6,821 bases of DNA from an uncultured Kroppenstedtia sp. (GCA_959600065.1 CAUGKZ010000093.1:1-6821); one strand, 5' to 3'; numbered from the stretch's first letter, positions 1-6,147 are shown. Numbers and translations: made by a program. Notes: generated from the letters alone by a model not told the origin.

Positions 1-17
1 CCGATTGTCAGCAATAA
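1..17 (+). CDS. mutM: 3' end of a gene, probably mutM (formamidopyrimidine-DNA glycosylase), partial
   Basis: Read from base 3, the frame gives Asp-Cys-Gln-Gln and then TAA at 15-17. Bases 1-2 (CC) fit the end of a proline codon. Fpg/MutM proteins end in a zinc finger whose last pair is of the form Cys-Pro-x-Cys-Gln, so this tail matches. In Bacillales, polA-mutM lies just upstream of coaE, which supports the call. Only four residues are visible, so the identification rests on this short match plus synteny. The other two frames also stop within the first 28 bases, so another upstream gene is possible. Confidence 0.5.
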
Positions 18-48
18 CGAGTGATTGAAGGGGATTGTGGATTTTGCC

Positions 49-58
49 GGAGGGGAGG
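49..58 (+). promoter_or_regulatory. ribosome binding site of coaE
   Basis: A purine run GGAGGGGAGG lies 7 bases before the TTG at 66. It selects that TTG over the GTG at 21, which has no such site. The GTG at 63 is only 4 bases away and would add one residue before the conserved N-terminus. Confidence 0.7.
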
Positions 59-65
59 GGTTGTG

Positions 66-680
66 TTGAAGGTGGGTTTGACTGGTGGGATCGCTACCGG
101 AAAAAGTACGGTCTCTGAGTGGTTTCGCCAAAAGGGAGCGAAAATCGTAGATGCGGATCAAGTGGCTAGACAAGTGGTGGAGCCTGGAACCGAAGGAAGC
201 AGGCAGATACGGGATCGGTTTGGTGACAGGGTGTTTAGAGCGACAGGGGAACTGGATCGAAAAGCCCTCCGGGAGTGGGTGTTTCGGGATGCAACAGCTC
301 TAAAAGATCTCAACCAACTCCTTCATCCCCTGATCATTCGTCAAATGCAGGCCGAGGTACAGGAGGCACTGGAAGAGTCCCCGGACCTTCCAGTCATCTT
401 GGACGTTCCTTTGTTGATTGAAGAAAGGCTGACTGATCTGGTGGATACGGTCGTACTAGTTTATATTCCTGCAGAATTGCAACTGAAGCGATTGATGGAG
501 AGGGAAGGCATTTCGGAAGAAGAAGCGGGAAGGATGATCCAAGCCCAGATGCCGATCGAAGAGAAAAAAAAGTTCGCCGATGTGCTGATCGATAACTCCG
601 GCACCCGTGCGGACACGGAAGGACAGGTTGATGTTTTATGGGAAACTTTGCTCTCCAAAAGTGGATCCAACCGGTTATAG
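66..680 (+). CDS. coaE: dephospho-CoA kinase
   Basis: This enzyme phosphorylates the 3'-hydroxyl of the ribose of dephospho-CoA with ATP, the last step of coenzyme A synthesis, in the cytoplasm. From TTG 66 the protein has 204 residues, the usual family length. It opens MKVGLTGGIATGKST, with the P-loop GGIATGKS at 7-14. DADQVAR at 29-35 is the conserved substrate-site motif, and DVPLLIE at 113-119 is the typical second conserved block. The lid-like region LMEREGISEEEA (143-154) and the end VLIDNSGT (173-180) are also standard. TTG 66 was chosen because family members begin Met-(Lys/Arg)-(Val/Ile)-Gly-Leu-Thr-Gly-Gly and because of the ribosome binding site at 49-58; a longer frame from GTG 21 adds an unconserved, cysteine-containing leader. 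The 3' end overlaps the next gene by 43 bases, suggesting one transcript. Identification is secure; the exact start is very likely. Confidence 0.96.
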   Translation: MKVGLTGGIATGKSTVSEWFRQKGAKIVDADQVARQVVEPGTEGSRQIRDRFGDRVFRATGELDRKALREWVFRDATALKDLNQLLHPLIIRQMQAEVQEALEESPDLPVILDVPLLIEERLTDLVDTVVLVYIPAELQLKRLMEREGISEEEAGRMIQAQMPIEEKKKFADVLIDNSGTRADTEGQVDVLWETLLSKSGSNRL

Positions 681-1273
681 CCGCCCTTCCGTCCAGGCGT
701 AAGTTGGGACTGGCCTTCATACTGCTCCTGATCTTCTTGATTGTTGCCACCCCTCTTTTCAATGGATGGATGTATCCTTTGGACTACGAAGAACAGATAT
801 TGTACAGTTCGGATGCGACAGGTGCGGATCCTTTTCTCGTGATGGCAGTCATCCGGGTGGAAAGTAAGTTTGACCCCGATGTGGAGTCCCATGCTGGTGC
901 CGAGGGATTGATGCAGCTGACTCCCAACACAGTGGATTGGGTCGTGGAGAAAGGACGGTTTTCTCCGGCGTTCAAAGATTCCGTTCGAGATCCGGCGATC
1001 AATATCCACATGGGAAGTTGGTATCTGTCCGGATTGATGAAAGAATTTCATGGAAACCAAGTGGCCACGATCGCTGCCTATAATGCAGGTCCCGGTAATG
1101 TGCAGAAATGGTTGAAAGAAGGGCGGTGGGACGGGACTCGTCACAACCTGAAGCAGATTCCCTACGGGGAAACGCGTCATTATGTGCAACGGGTGATGTT
1201 TTTCCATGACAAGTACCGTTCGCTATACGCCCATTTGGTAAAACAAAGGGAAACTTATACGCTTCCTCAATAA
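638..1273 (+). CDS. membrane-anchored lytic transglycosylase (SLT domain)
   Basis: The protein has 211 residues. One hydrophobic segment near residues 24-42, after a short basic region (Arg20, Arg21, Lys22), predicts a signal anchor with the enzyme domain outside the membrane. The domain is of the Slt70/MltE lysozyme-like type, which cleaves the MurNAc-GlcNAc bond of peptidoglycan to leave a 1,6-anhydro end. Visible motifs are the catalytic glutamate in RVES (Glu75), AEGLMQLTP (88-96), AYNAGPGNV (147-155) and IPYGETRHYVQRV (174-186). These are the four classic family blocks in order, so the domain looks intact and active. ATG 638 lies inside coaE. The best nearby Shine-Dalgarno match, GGACAGG at 621-627, is only moderate, which would suit translational coupling. 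A later TTG near 703 would leave the anchor but has no better site. The role is inferred as wall remodelling in vegetative growth or sporulation; the substrate is not proven. Confidence 0.92.
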   Translation: MGNFALQKWIQPVIAALPSRRKLGLAFILLLIFLIVATPLFNGWMYPLDYEEQILYSSDATGADPFLVMAVIRVESKFDPDVESHAGAEGLMQLTPNTVDWVVEKGRFSPAFKDSVRDPAINIHMGSWYLSGLMKEFHGNQVATIAAYNAGPGNVQKWLKEGRWDGTRHNLKQIPYGETRHYVQRVMFFHDKYRSLYAHLVKQRETYTLPQ

Positions 1274-1298
1274 AAGACCCAATTTTAGTGGAGGCACA

Positions 1299-1326
1299 TT
1301 GCAATATGTGTTATACAGATTATAAT
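1299..1326 (+). promoter_or_regulatory. sigma-A promoter of gapB
   Basis: TTGCAA at 1299-1304 and a perfect TATAAT at 1321-1326 are separated by 16 bases. Transcription would start near 1332-1334, about 40 bases before the gapB start. It lies in the 81-base stretch following the transglycosylase gene, where no terminator is seen. Confidence 0.75.
1307..1317 (+). promoter_or_regulatory. CcpN-type operator in the gapB promoter
   Basis: TGTGTTATACA matches all 11 positions of the B. subtilis CcpN consensus as I remember it (TRTGHYATAYW). It lies between the -35 and -10 boxes, where a repressor could block the polymerase. In B. subtilis, CcpN represses gapB and pckA during growth on sugars. A weaker match (8 of 11) is at 1342-1352. 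The site call is inference; the ccpN gene is not in this window. Confidence 0.6.
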
Positions 1327-1372
1327 GATAAGGGGAACTTGTATGTAACAATGGGTGAAGGAAGGGGAAAAT

Positions 1373-2419
1373 ATGCCTCTGCGAATAGCGATCAATGGCT
1401 TTGGCCGAATCGGCAGGATGGTTTTCCGAAAAGCGATCCACGAAGGGGATCTGGAGGTAGTGGCAGTCAATGCCAGCTATCCGGCGGAGACACTGGCCCA
1501 TCTGGTGAAGTATGACACCATTCACGGTACAGTGGAGGATGAGATCCGGGGAGATGAGGATCGGCTGATCGTCAACGGTAAGGAAGTAAAGCTGGTTTCC
1601 GACCGTGATCCCGCCCGTCTCCCTTGGGAGGATCTCGATATCGACCTGGTGGTGGAGGCCACCGGAAAGTTTCGCGACCGGGAAGGTGCAGGGCGCCATT
1701 TGCAGGCCGGGGCCAAAAAAGTGGTGATCACCGCTCCCGGGAAAAATGAGGATGCCATGATTGTGATGGGGGTTAATGAGAGCGCTTACGACCCGGAAGC
1801 GCACCAGATTATTTCCAATGCCAGCTGTACCACGAACTGTCTGGCGCCGGTGGTGCAGGTGTTGCAGGAGACATTCGGGATTGAACAAGGGTTGATGACC
1901 ACGGTTCATTCCTATACCAATGACCAAAAAAATCTGGACAATCCTCACAAGGATCTGAGACGGGCCCGTGCTTGTGCCCAGTCGATCATTCCGACGAAGA
2001 CGGGTGCTGCCTCCGCGATCGGGAAAATCCTTCCTGAGCTAGAGGGACGATTAAACGGGCTGGCTCTTCGGGTTCCCACTCCCAACGTTTCAGTAGTGGA
2101 TTTAGTGGTGGACCTGAACCGCCCCACCGATGTCGAAGAAGTGAACGCCGCGTTGAAGGAGGCTTCTGAAACCCATCTGAGTGGGATTCTTCAGTATTGT
2201 GAGGTCCCCTTGGTTTCCACCGATTTTATTGGAAATTCTCATTCCGCTATTGTAGATGCACCTTCTACGATGTCTATCGGTGACCGACAGGTGAAGGTGA
2301 TCGCTTGGTATGACAATGAGTGGGGATACTCCTGCCGTGTAGTCGACCTAGTCAAGTGGGTGGGGCGCCCTTTTTTCGATAAACAGGAAAAGGTTCAACT
2401 CCGGGAAGTGATGGTCTGA
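1373..2419 (+). CDS. gapB: glyceraldehyde-3-phosphate dehydrogenase, gluconeogenic GapB type
   Basis: This enzyme interconverts 1,3-bisphosphoglycerate and glyceraldehyde 3-phosphate. The GapB branch works mainly in gluconeogenesis and prefers NADP(H). The protein has 348 residues from ATG 1373, which follows AAGGAAGGGG at 1358-1367. The Rossmann motif INGFGRIGR is at 7-15. The second strand ends in NASY (33-36) instead of the aspartate-bearing form of NAD-specific GapA, which fits NADPH use. Catalytic Cys152 sits in SNASCTTNCLAP (148-159) and His179 in TTVHSYTNDQ (176-185). The C-terminal WYDNEWGYS (312-320) is intact. The sequence closely follows B. subtilis GapB as I recall it, including SRDP-like DRDP (77-80) and PHKDLRRARA (191-200). 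The last 18 or so residues, ending REVMV, look variable. An in-frame GTG at 1355 would add six residues but lies upstream of the ribosome binding site. It has its own promoter with a CcpN-like site and a hairpin just after the stop, so it is probably a single-gene unit. Confidence 0.95.
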   Translation: MPLRIAINGFGRIGRMVFRKAIHEGDLEVVAVNASYPAETLAHLVKYDTIHGTVEDEIRGDEDRLIVNGKEVKLVSDRDPARLPWEDLDIDLVVEATGKFRDREGAGRHLQAGAKKVVITAPGKNEDAMIVMGVNESAYDPEAHQIISNASCTTNCLAPVVQVLQETFGIEQGLMTTVHSYTNDQKNLDNPHKDLRRARACAQSIIPTKTGAASAIGKILPELEGRLNGLALRVPTPNVSVVDLVVDLNRPTDVEEVNAALKEASETHLSGILQYCEVPLVSTDFIGNSHSAIVDAPSTMSIGDRQVKVIAWYDNEWGYSCRVVDLVKWVGRPFFDKQEKVQLREVMV

Positions 2420-2434
2420 TCCTGGATGATGTAC

Positions 2435-2472
2435 AGCCGCTTTCCGGTTCTTGCCGGAGAAGCGGCTCTTAT
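2435..2472 (+). terminator. probable intrinsic terminator of gapB
   Basis: AGCCGCTTTCCGG (2435-2447) and CCGGAGAAGCGGCT (2454-2467) form a long GC-rich stem with one bulged base and a six-base loop. The following CTTATATTA is T-rich but not a clean run of T, so termination may be partial. It begins 15 bases after the gapB stop. Confidence 0.7.
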
Positions 2473-2520
2473 ATTACGAAGGGGTGGGAAGTGCAGTTGA
2501 GGTACAAACCGGGTGGTTTG

Positions 2521-2529
2521 TGATATAGT
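2521..2529 (+). promoter_or_regulatory. possible extended -10 promoter of nrdR
   Basis: TGATATAGT has the TGn element followed by TATAGT (five of six bases of TATAAT). No convincing -35 box is seen at 17 bases upstream; TTGAGG at 2497-2502 is too far (21 bases). The location, after the gapB hairpin and 53 bases before the nrdR start, makes sense. Confidence 0.4.
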
Positions 2530-2581
2530 TAGAAAGATTCGTTGATTCTTCAAGGAGGATCAAAGCGGGAGGAGTGCATCG

Positions 2582-3079
2582 ATGCGCTGCCCATATTGTC
2601 ATTTCATAGGAAGTCGGGTGTTGGACTCCCGCCCAGCCCACGAAGGGAAGTCCATCCGGCGTAGACGCCAGTGTGAAAGCTGCGGCAGGCGTTTTACTAC
2701 ATTTGAAATATTGGAAAAGAAACCCTTGATTGTCATCAAGAAAGATGGTGGCCGAGAAGAATTTAATCGGGACAAACTTCTGCGGGGGTTGATCCGCGCT
2801 TGTGAAAAGCGGTCGGTTCCGATGGAACGCTTGGAAGAACTTGTCGACGATGTGGAGCGGAGCCTGCGGGAGAGTAATGAAACGGAGGTACCCACACGGG
2901 AAATCGGCGAGTATATCATGGAACGACTCGTGGATGTCGATGAAGTGGCATATGTTCGGTTTGCCTCGGTATATCGGCAATTCAGGGATATTACCGTTTT
3001 TGTAAAAGAGTTGGAAGAGCTGTTAAATCGCTCCCGCAACGAGAGGGATAGGGAAAAGAGAAAATCGACAGAGGAATAA
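2582..3079 (+). CDS. nrdR: transcriptional repressor NrdR
   Basis: NrdR represses ribonucleotide reductase genes by binding paired NrdR boxes when its nucleotide-sensing domain carries dATP with ATP. The protein has 165 residues, about 10 more than many relatives. It starts MRCPYC and has the N-terminal zinc ribbon with Cys3, Cys6, Cys31 and Cys34. The signatures SRVLDSRP (11-18), [10 protein letters not shown] (25-34) and RRFTTFE (36-42) are present, followed by the ATP-cone from about 48 to 138 ([11 protein letters not shown], then [15 protein letters not shown] at 120-134). The C-terminal tail after 140 is charged and probably variable. ATG 2582 is preceded by GGGAGGAG at 2567-2574, 7 bases away; a second strong match, AAGGAGGA at 2552-2558, lies farther up. 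In B. subtilis it sits between speD and dnaB; here speD is missing. It links DNA precursor supply to the replication genes downstream. Confidence 0.97.
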   Translation: MRCPYCHFIGSRVLDSRPAHEGKSIRRRRQCESCGRRFTTFEILEKKPLIVIKKDGGREEFNRDKLLRGLIRACEKRSVPMERLEELVDDVERSLRESNETEVPTREIGEYIMERLVDVDEVAYVRFASVYRQFRDITVFVKELEELLNRSRNERDREKRKSTEE

Positions 3080-3086
3080 GCCCGAT

Positions 3087-3099
3087 ATTCGACTCGAAT
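3087..3099. repeat. 13-base perfect palindrome before the dnaB promoter
   Basis: ATTCGA-C-TCGAAT has two perfect six-base arms around one base. It begins 8 bases after the nrdR stop codon and ends 5 bases before the -35 box of the dnaB promoter. It is too short and lacks a T run, so it is not a good terminator; an operator is possible. An arm of six can also arise by chance in a few kilobases. Confidence 0.45.
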
Positions 3100-3104
3100 C
3101 CGGT

Positions 3105-3133
3105 TTGTGAAGGAATGTTTCTACTGGTACAAT
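3105..3133 (+). promoter_or_regulatory. sigma-A promoter of dnaB-dnaI
   Basis: TTGTGA at 3105-3110 and TACAAT at 3128-3133 are 17 bases apart, and TGG at 3125-3127 gives an extended -10. Transcription would start near 3140, some 33 bases before the dnaB ATG. It argues against translating the longer in-frame frame from 3107, which would begin inside the promoter. Confidence 0.7.
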
Positions 3134-3157
3134 AATAGTCCCTTTGCCAGAACGGAT

Positions 3158-3163
3158 GGGAGG
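3158..3163 (+). promoter_or_regulatory. ribosome binding site of dnaB
   Basis: GGGAGG lies 9 bases before ATG 3173 and 15 before ATG 3179, which favours the first. The GTG at 3167 is too close. Confidence 0.65.
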
Positions 3164-3172
3164 CGGGTGTCG

Positions 3173-4690
3173 ATGTCGATGATCTGGAATGAATGTACCC
3201 CCCGGGATGGCTGGAGAAGTCGGAGTCGGCGTCCGATCCAACCAGTGGATCCTTTAGTGTTGGTTCATCTTTACCAACCGCTGGTGGGTGCGGTGGCGGT
3301 CAGTCTCTATCTGACCCTCTATAGTCAATTGCCCCTGCATCGGTCGGGAGTCTCCCGGCAACATTCCCACTTGGATCTGATGAAACTGTTGCAACTTCCG
3401 CTGGGAGAAGTGCTCAAGGCGCGGTACCGGTTGGAGGGAGTCGGTCTTTTGAACACATTCCGGACACAGGAGACGGGCAGACGGATGTTTTGCTATGAAG
3501 TCGTCGCCCCTCTGTCTCCGGGCTCTTTTTTTCAAAGTGATGTGTTGAGCATCTCCCTGCTGAATCGTTTGGGGAAAGATCGTTTCCGCAGTCTCTATGA
3601 AGAGATGGTGGAGACTGGAGAAACCGACTTTCCCCAGATAGACCGGGAGACAGAGGTGACACGATCTTTCCAACAAGTTTTTGGCTCCTTGTCCCCTGCG
3701 GAGATCCGCTCGGTGACTGAATTAGAAGGGGATCTTCCCTTGTCGGTGATGGCAGGGGAGGAGGGGCAGGAGGAAGGAAAGCCACCAGTGTTCTCGGCAG
3801 AAGAAGAAGGGGACGACCTATCCATGGTTAAGGCCCGCTTGCAAAACCTGTTGGACAGGGGAGCCTGGACGCAACGAGTAGAAGAACAGGTGCTGGAAAT
3901 CCGCTTCCTTTATCAGTTGGATGATTGGGATTTGATCCGGGCATTGCAAAACCCTTATGTCACCCAACAGGGGAAGATTGATGTGGAACGTCTCCGTTCG
4001 TTTATTCGCAGTCAATACCGGATGCGTTTCGGCAGTTCACCGGTGGTGGTGGATCGGGAGAAGATCAAAAGGGGAGAAAACCGGAAGGAAGAGCCCTTGG
4101 CCCCAGACCCCCGAAAAAACACAGGGGAGCTATCTGAAGAAGAGCGCCATTTTCAATTGTTGGAGCGTCTTTCTCCGATTGAACTCTTATCTCGCTTTCA
4201 AAATGGCAAGCAAATCCCACGGGCGGACCTGGAATTGGTGGAGGATCTGTCTCGGAATTATGGTCTTCCTCCCGGAGTGATCAATGTACTTCTGGAATAT
4301 GTACTCTACTCTCACGACTATAAATTGCCGCGACCGCTGGTGGAAAAAATCGCTGGCCATTGGGCTCGCAAACAAGTGCGTACCGTGGAAGAAGCGCGAC
4401 AGATGGCGAGCCAAGACCTGAATTGGGACTGGAATAAGCAGCAAGGAACGGCATCCCGTAAAAGAACTTCCCGGTCCGGAAAACGACAAGCGCAAGAGAA
4501 AGAACAACCCCTTCCCCGAGCAGTTGCCCAGGCGATGGAACAGAAACTCAGCAGGGAAGAATACTTGCAGGAGTTGGAGACGGACCCGGAGGCAGTCGCC
4601 CAAATTCAAGCCAAACTGAGTCGCATGAATCAACGGATGAGCCAACGAATGAAGGAAAAGGAGGGTAAACCGGATGGAACGAATCGATAA
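3173..4690 (+). CDS. dnaB: replication initiation and membrane attachment protein DnaB
   Basis: This is the Firmicute DnaB, not the helicase of the same name in E. coli. With DnaD and DnaI it loads the DnaC helicase at oriC and at restarted forks, and attaches the origin to the membrane. From ATG 3173 the protein has 505 residues against about 470 in B. subtilis. The N-terminal winged-helix-like region spans about 20-130 (DPLVLVHLYQPLVG at 26-39). A central acidic linker runs from about 184 to 216, rich in Glu and Gly. A helical DnaB/DnaD domain follows at about 218-290, and a second one at about 325-412 holds YGLPPGVINVLLEYVL (363-378) and the motif VEKIAGHWARKQVRTVEEAR (390-409). The tail is basic (427-446), then a helix rich in Glu, Gln and Met. 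It has its own promoter and overlaps dnaI by 17 bases. The family call rests on these C-terminal motifs and gene order; the N-terminus is diverged. Confidence 0.93.
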   Translation: MSMIWNECTPRDGWRSRSRRPIQPVDPLVLVHLYQPLVGAVAVSLYLTLYSQLPLHRSGVSRQHSHLDLMKLLQLPLGEVLKARYRLEGVGLLNTFRTQETGRRMFCYEVVAPLSPGSFFQSDVLSISLLNRLGKDRFRSLYEEMVETGETDFPQIDRETEVTRSFQQVFGSLSPAEIRSVTELEGDLPLSVMAGEEGQEEGKPPVFSAEEEGDDLSMVKARLQNLLDRGAWTQRVEEQVLEIRFLYQLDDWDLIRALQNPYVTQQGKIDVERLRSFIRSQYRMRFGSSPVVVDREKIKRGENRKEEPLAPDPRKNTGELSEEERHFQLLERLSPIELLSRFQNGKQIPRADLELVEDLSRNYGLPPGVINVLLEYVLYSHDYKLPRPLVEKIAGHWARKQVRTVEEARQMASQDLNWDWNKQQGTASRKRTSRSGKRQAQEKEQPLPRAVAQAMEQKLSREEYLQELETDPEAVAQIQAKLSRMNQRMSQRMKEKEGKPDGTNR

Positions 4691-5624
4691 GGTAGTAAAT
4701 CCGCTCAAAGGCAGGATCGCCCAACGATTAAATCTGAATCCGGATCAAGAGCTGGATCGATTCCTTTCCCATCCCGCCATCCGTTCTTTTCAACAAAAAC
4801 ATCCCGAAGTTTCGAGGGAGCTGTATCGTCGTTCGCAGATTCATTTGCGACAGATGGTGATAGAACGGGAACAGTGTGATCGGTGTCCTGGGCTGGATCG
4901 GTGCCCCAACCTGATGAAGGGGCACCGCCCTGATTTACATCTTTATAGCGGGTACTTGGAACTGAGATTGGCCCCCTGTGAAAAGCAAATAGCCCAGGAG
5001 GAGGAGCGGAAACGGAAAGAACTGATCAAAAGCCACTACATCCCCAAGGATATCCTAAATGCAACCTTTGAATCGATTAATCCATCCCCCAAACGGATAC
5101 AAGCCATTCAAGCGGCGATGGATTTTTGTGACCGATTTGCCTCATCAGGACATTCGGAAAAGGGACTTTATCTCTATGGTCCCTTCGGGGTGGGGAAGAG
5201 TCGGATCGCGGGGGCCATGGCGCAATACCTTGTCAGGTACAACATAGACTCTTTGATGGTATACGTCCCGGATTTTATTCGGGAAGTGAAGGATTCGATC
5301 CGTGATGGGACGGTGCAACAGAAGCTGGATGCACTAAAGAAAGCTACAGTTTTGATTCTGGATGATATCGGGGCGGAGAATATGACACCTTGGATCCGAG
5401 ATGAGATTTTGGGAGCGATCCTGCAGTACCGGATGATGGAAAAGTTGCCGACAGTGATGACCTCCAATCTGGATTTAAACGAACTGGAAGAGCATTTGAC
5501 CTATTCGGAGAAAGGGGGGGCCGAGCGGTTGAAGGCGAAACGGATCATGGAACGAATCCGGCACCTGGTGGATGTCTACTATGTGGGTGGTCCCAACCGC
5601 AGGGAGGAAAATCCCTCAAATTAA
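4674..5624 (+). CDS. dnaI: primosomal protein DnaI, helicase loader
   Basis: DnaI is the AAA+ ATPase that loads the replicative helicase (DnaC in B. subtilis) onto single-stranded DNA with help from DnaB and DnaD. The protein has 316 residues, near the B. subtilis length. The N-terminal helicase-binding domain (1-110) carries Cys68, Cys71, Cys77, His84 and Cys102, which fit the zinc-binding fold known for this domain. The AAA+ domain begins about 120: HYIPKDILNATFESI (121-135), Walker A GPFGVGKS (169-176, with Ser instead of the commoner Thr), Walker B VLILDDIG (226-233), sensor 1 TSN (263-265) and the Arg-rich segment RLKAKRIMERI (285-295), likely to hold the arginine finger. ATG 4674 follows AAGGAGGG at 4658-4665 inside dnaB, 8 bases away, so the two are translated from one message. 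No terminator is seen after the stop, so some transcripts may continue into the tRNA genes. Confidence 0.97.
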   Translation: MERIDKVVNPLKGRIAQRLNLNPDQELDRFLSHPAIRSFQQKHPEVSRELYRRSQIHLRQMVIEREQCDRCPGLDRCPNLMKGHRPDLHLYSGYLELRLAPCEKQIAQEEERKRKELIKSHYIPKDILNATFESINPSPKRIQAIQAAMDFCDRFASSGHSEKGLYLYGPFGVGKSRIAGAMAQYLVRYNIDSLMVYVPDFIREVKDSIRDGTVQQKLDALKKATVLILDDIGAENMTPWIRDEILGAILQYRMMEKLPTVMTSNLDLNELEEHLTYSEKGGAERLKAKRIMERIRHLVDVYYVGGPNRREENPSN

Positions 5625-5627
5625 TCC

Positions 5628-5656
5628 TTGCTTCCCGGTGTATATCATGGTATAAT
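5628..5656 (+). promoter_or_regulatory. sigma-A promoter of the tRNA cluster
   Basis: TTGCTT at 5628-5633 and a perfect TATAAT at 5651-5656 are 17 bases apart, with TGG before the -10 (extended -10). It begins 4 bases after the dnaI stop codon; transcription would start about 20 bases before the first tRNA. Confidence 0.8.
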
Positions 5657-5683
5657 CTTTTTTGTCGCAAGTTAATTAGTAGT

Positions 5684-5759
<76 letters not shown>

Positions 5760-5767
5760 TCGTACGA

Positions 5768-5842
5768 GCGGATGTGGCTCAGTGGTAGAGCACCGCCTTG
5801 CCAAGGCGGGAGTCGCGGGTTCGAATCCCGTCGTCCGCTCCA
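5768..5842 (+). tRNA. tRNA-Gly (GCC)
   Basis: The 75-base cloverleaf has the acceptor stem GCGGATG/CGTCCGC with one T-G pair, discriminator T and encoded CCA at 5840-5842. The anticodon stem CCGCC/GGCGG closes the loop TTGCCAA, anticodon GCC at 5800-5802, reading GGC and GGU. It starts 8 bases after tRNA-Phe. Confidence 0.97.
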
Positions 5843-5851
5843 TTTTTATAT

Positions 5852-5940
5852 GCCGGGGTGGCGGAATTGGTAGACGCACGGGACTTAAAATCCCGGGGTG
5901 GAGATCCACCGTGTCGGTTCGAGTCCGACCCTCGGTACCA
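5852..5940 (+). tRNA. tRNA-Leu (UAA)
   Basis: The 89-base class II tRNA has the acceptor stem GCCGGGG/CCTCGGT with two G-T pairs, discriminator A and encoded CCA at 5938-5940. The anticodon stem CGGGA/TCCCG closes the loop CTTAAAA, anticodon TAA (UAA) at 5886-5888, reading UUA and UUG. The long variable arm GGTGGA-GA-TCCACC is the mark of tRNA-Leu in this size class. Confidence 0.96.
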
Positions 5941-5960
5941 AACTGATCTCGATTGATGCA

Positions 5961-5994
5961 AGAGACCGTAACAGGAGCGGTCTCTTTTTGTTTT
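5961..5994 (+). terminator. intrinsic terminator of the tRNA cluster
   Basis: AGAGACCG (5961-5968) pairs with CGGTCTCT (5978-5985) around a nine-base loop and is followed by TTTTGTTTT. It starts 21 bases after tRNA-Leu. Confidence 0.9.
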
Positions 5995-6014
5995 CAGAAA
6001 AACCGTCGCCGGAC

Positions 6015-6043
6015 TCGTCAGATACTTAATGTTCGTGTAAAAT
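6015..6043 (+). promoter_or_regulatory. candidate promoter of the DUF457 gene
   Basis: TCGTCA at 6015-6020 and TAAAAT at 6038-6043 are 17 bases apart; four of six and five of six positions match consensus. A second reading, TTAATG at 6026-6031 and TATACA at 6049-6054, also has a 17-base spacer. Either would make a leader of about 95-105 bases. Confidence 0.4.
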
Positions 6044-6073
6044 GGTTTTATACAGGTGAGAGGAAAATGCCGG

Positions 6074-6100
6074 AAACCGATCCCGAGGGCCGGTTTTTTT
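6074..6100 (+). terminator. terminator-like hairpin in the leader of the DUF457 gene
   Basis: AAACCG (6074-6079) pairs with CGGTTT (6091-6096), and TCC with GGG inside, around one A/C mismatch and a three-base loop. Seven T in a row (6094-6100) follow, three of them shared with the stem. It lies between the candidate promoter and the gene, so it could be an attenuator, or a backup terminator for the tRNA transcript. Confidence 0.55.
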
Positions 6101-6139
6101 CTTAGCCTGGAGACCAAACATATGTTGGTAGTCATTCCG

Positions 6140-6147
6140 AAAGGAGG
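6140..6147 (+). promoter_or_regulatory. ribosome binding site of the DUF457 gene
   Basis: AAAGGAGG is a near-perfect Shine-Dalgarno sequence 7 bases before GTG 6155, and it decides this start over the in-frame ATG 6122 and GTG 6056. Confidence 0.8.

Noticed and set aside
461..1207. Long open frame on the - strand across coaE and the transglycosylase gene
   Set aside because: It lies opposite two well-identified genes, has no family motif and shows the composition of an antisense shadow.
1223..1948. 241-codon open frame on the - strand opposite gapB
   Set aside because: It covers the conserved gapB sequence and promoter in antisense; its His-rich translation matches no family I know.
2519..2531. 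NrdR box for self-regulation at the nrdR promoter
   Set aside because: Only the right half (ATATAGT) of the usual palindrome is present, and it is equally explained by the -10 box. No second box is seen.
3107..3172. In-frame N-terminal extension of DnaB from GTG 3107
   Set aside because: The stretch overlaps the dnaB promoter, has no ribosome binding site before it, and ATG 3173 has a proper one.
6022..6035. LexA/SOS box before the YdjM-like gene
   Set aside because: GTTCG at 6031-6035 is a half-site, but the matching CGAAC four bases upstream is absent (one of five positions fits).
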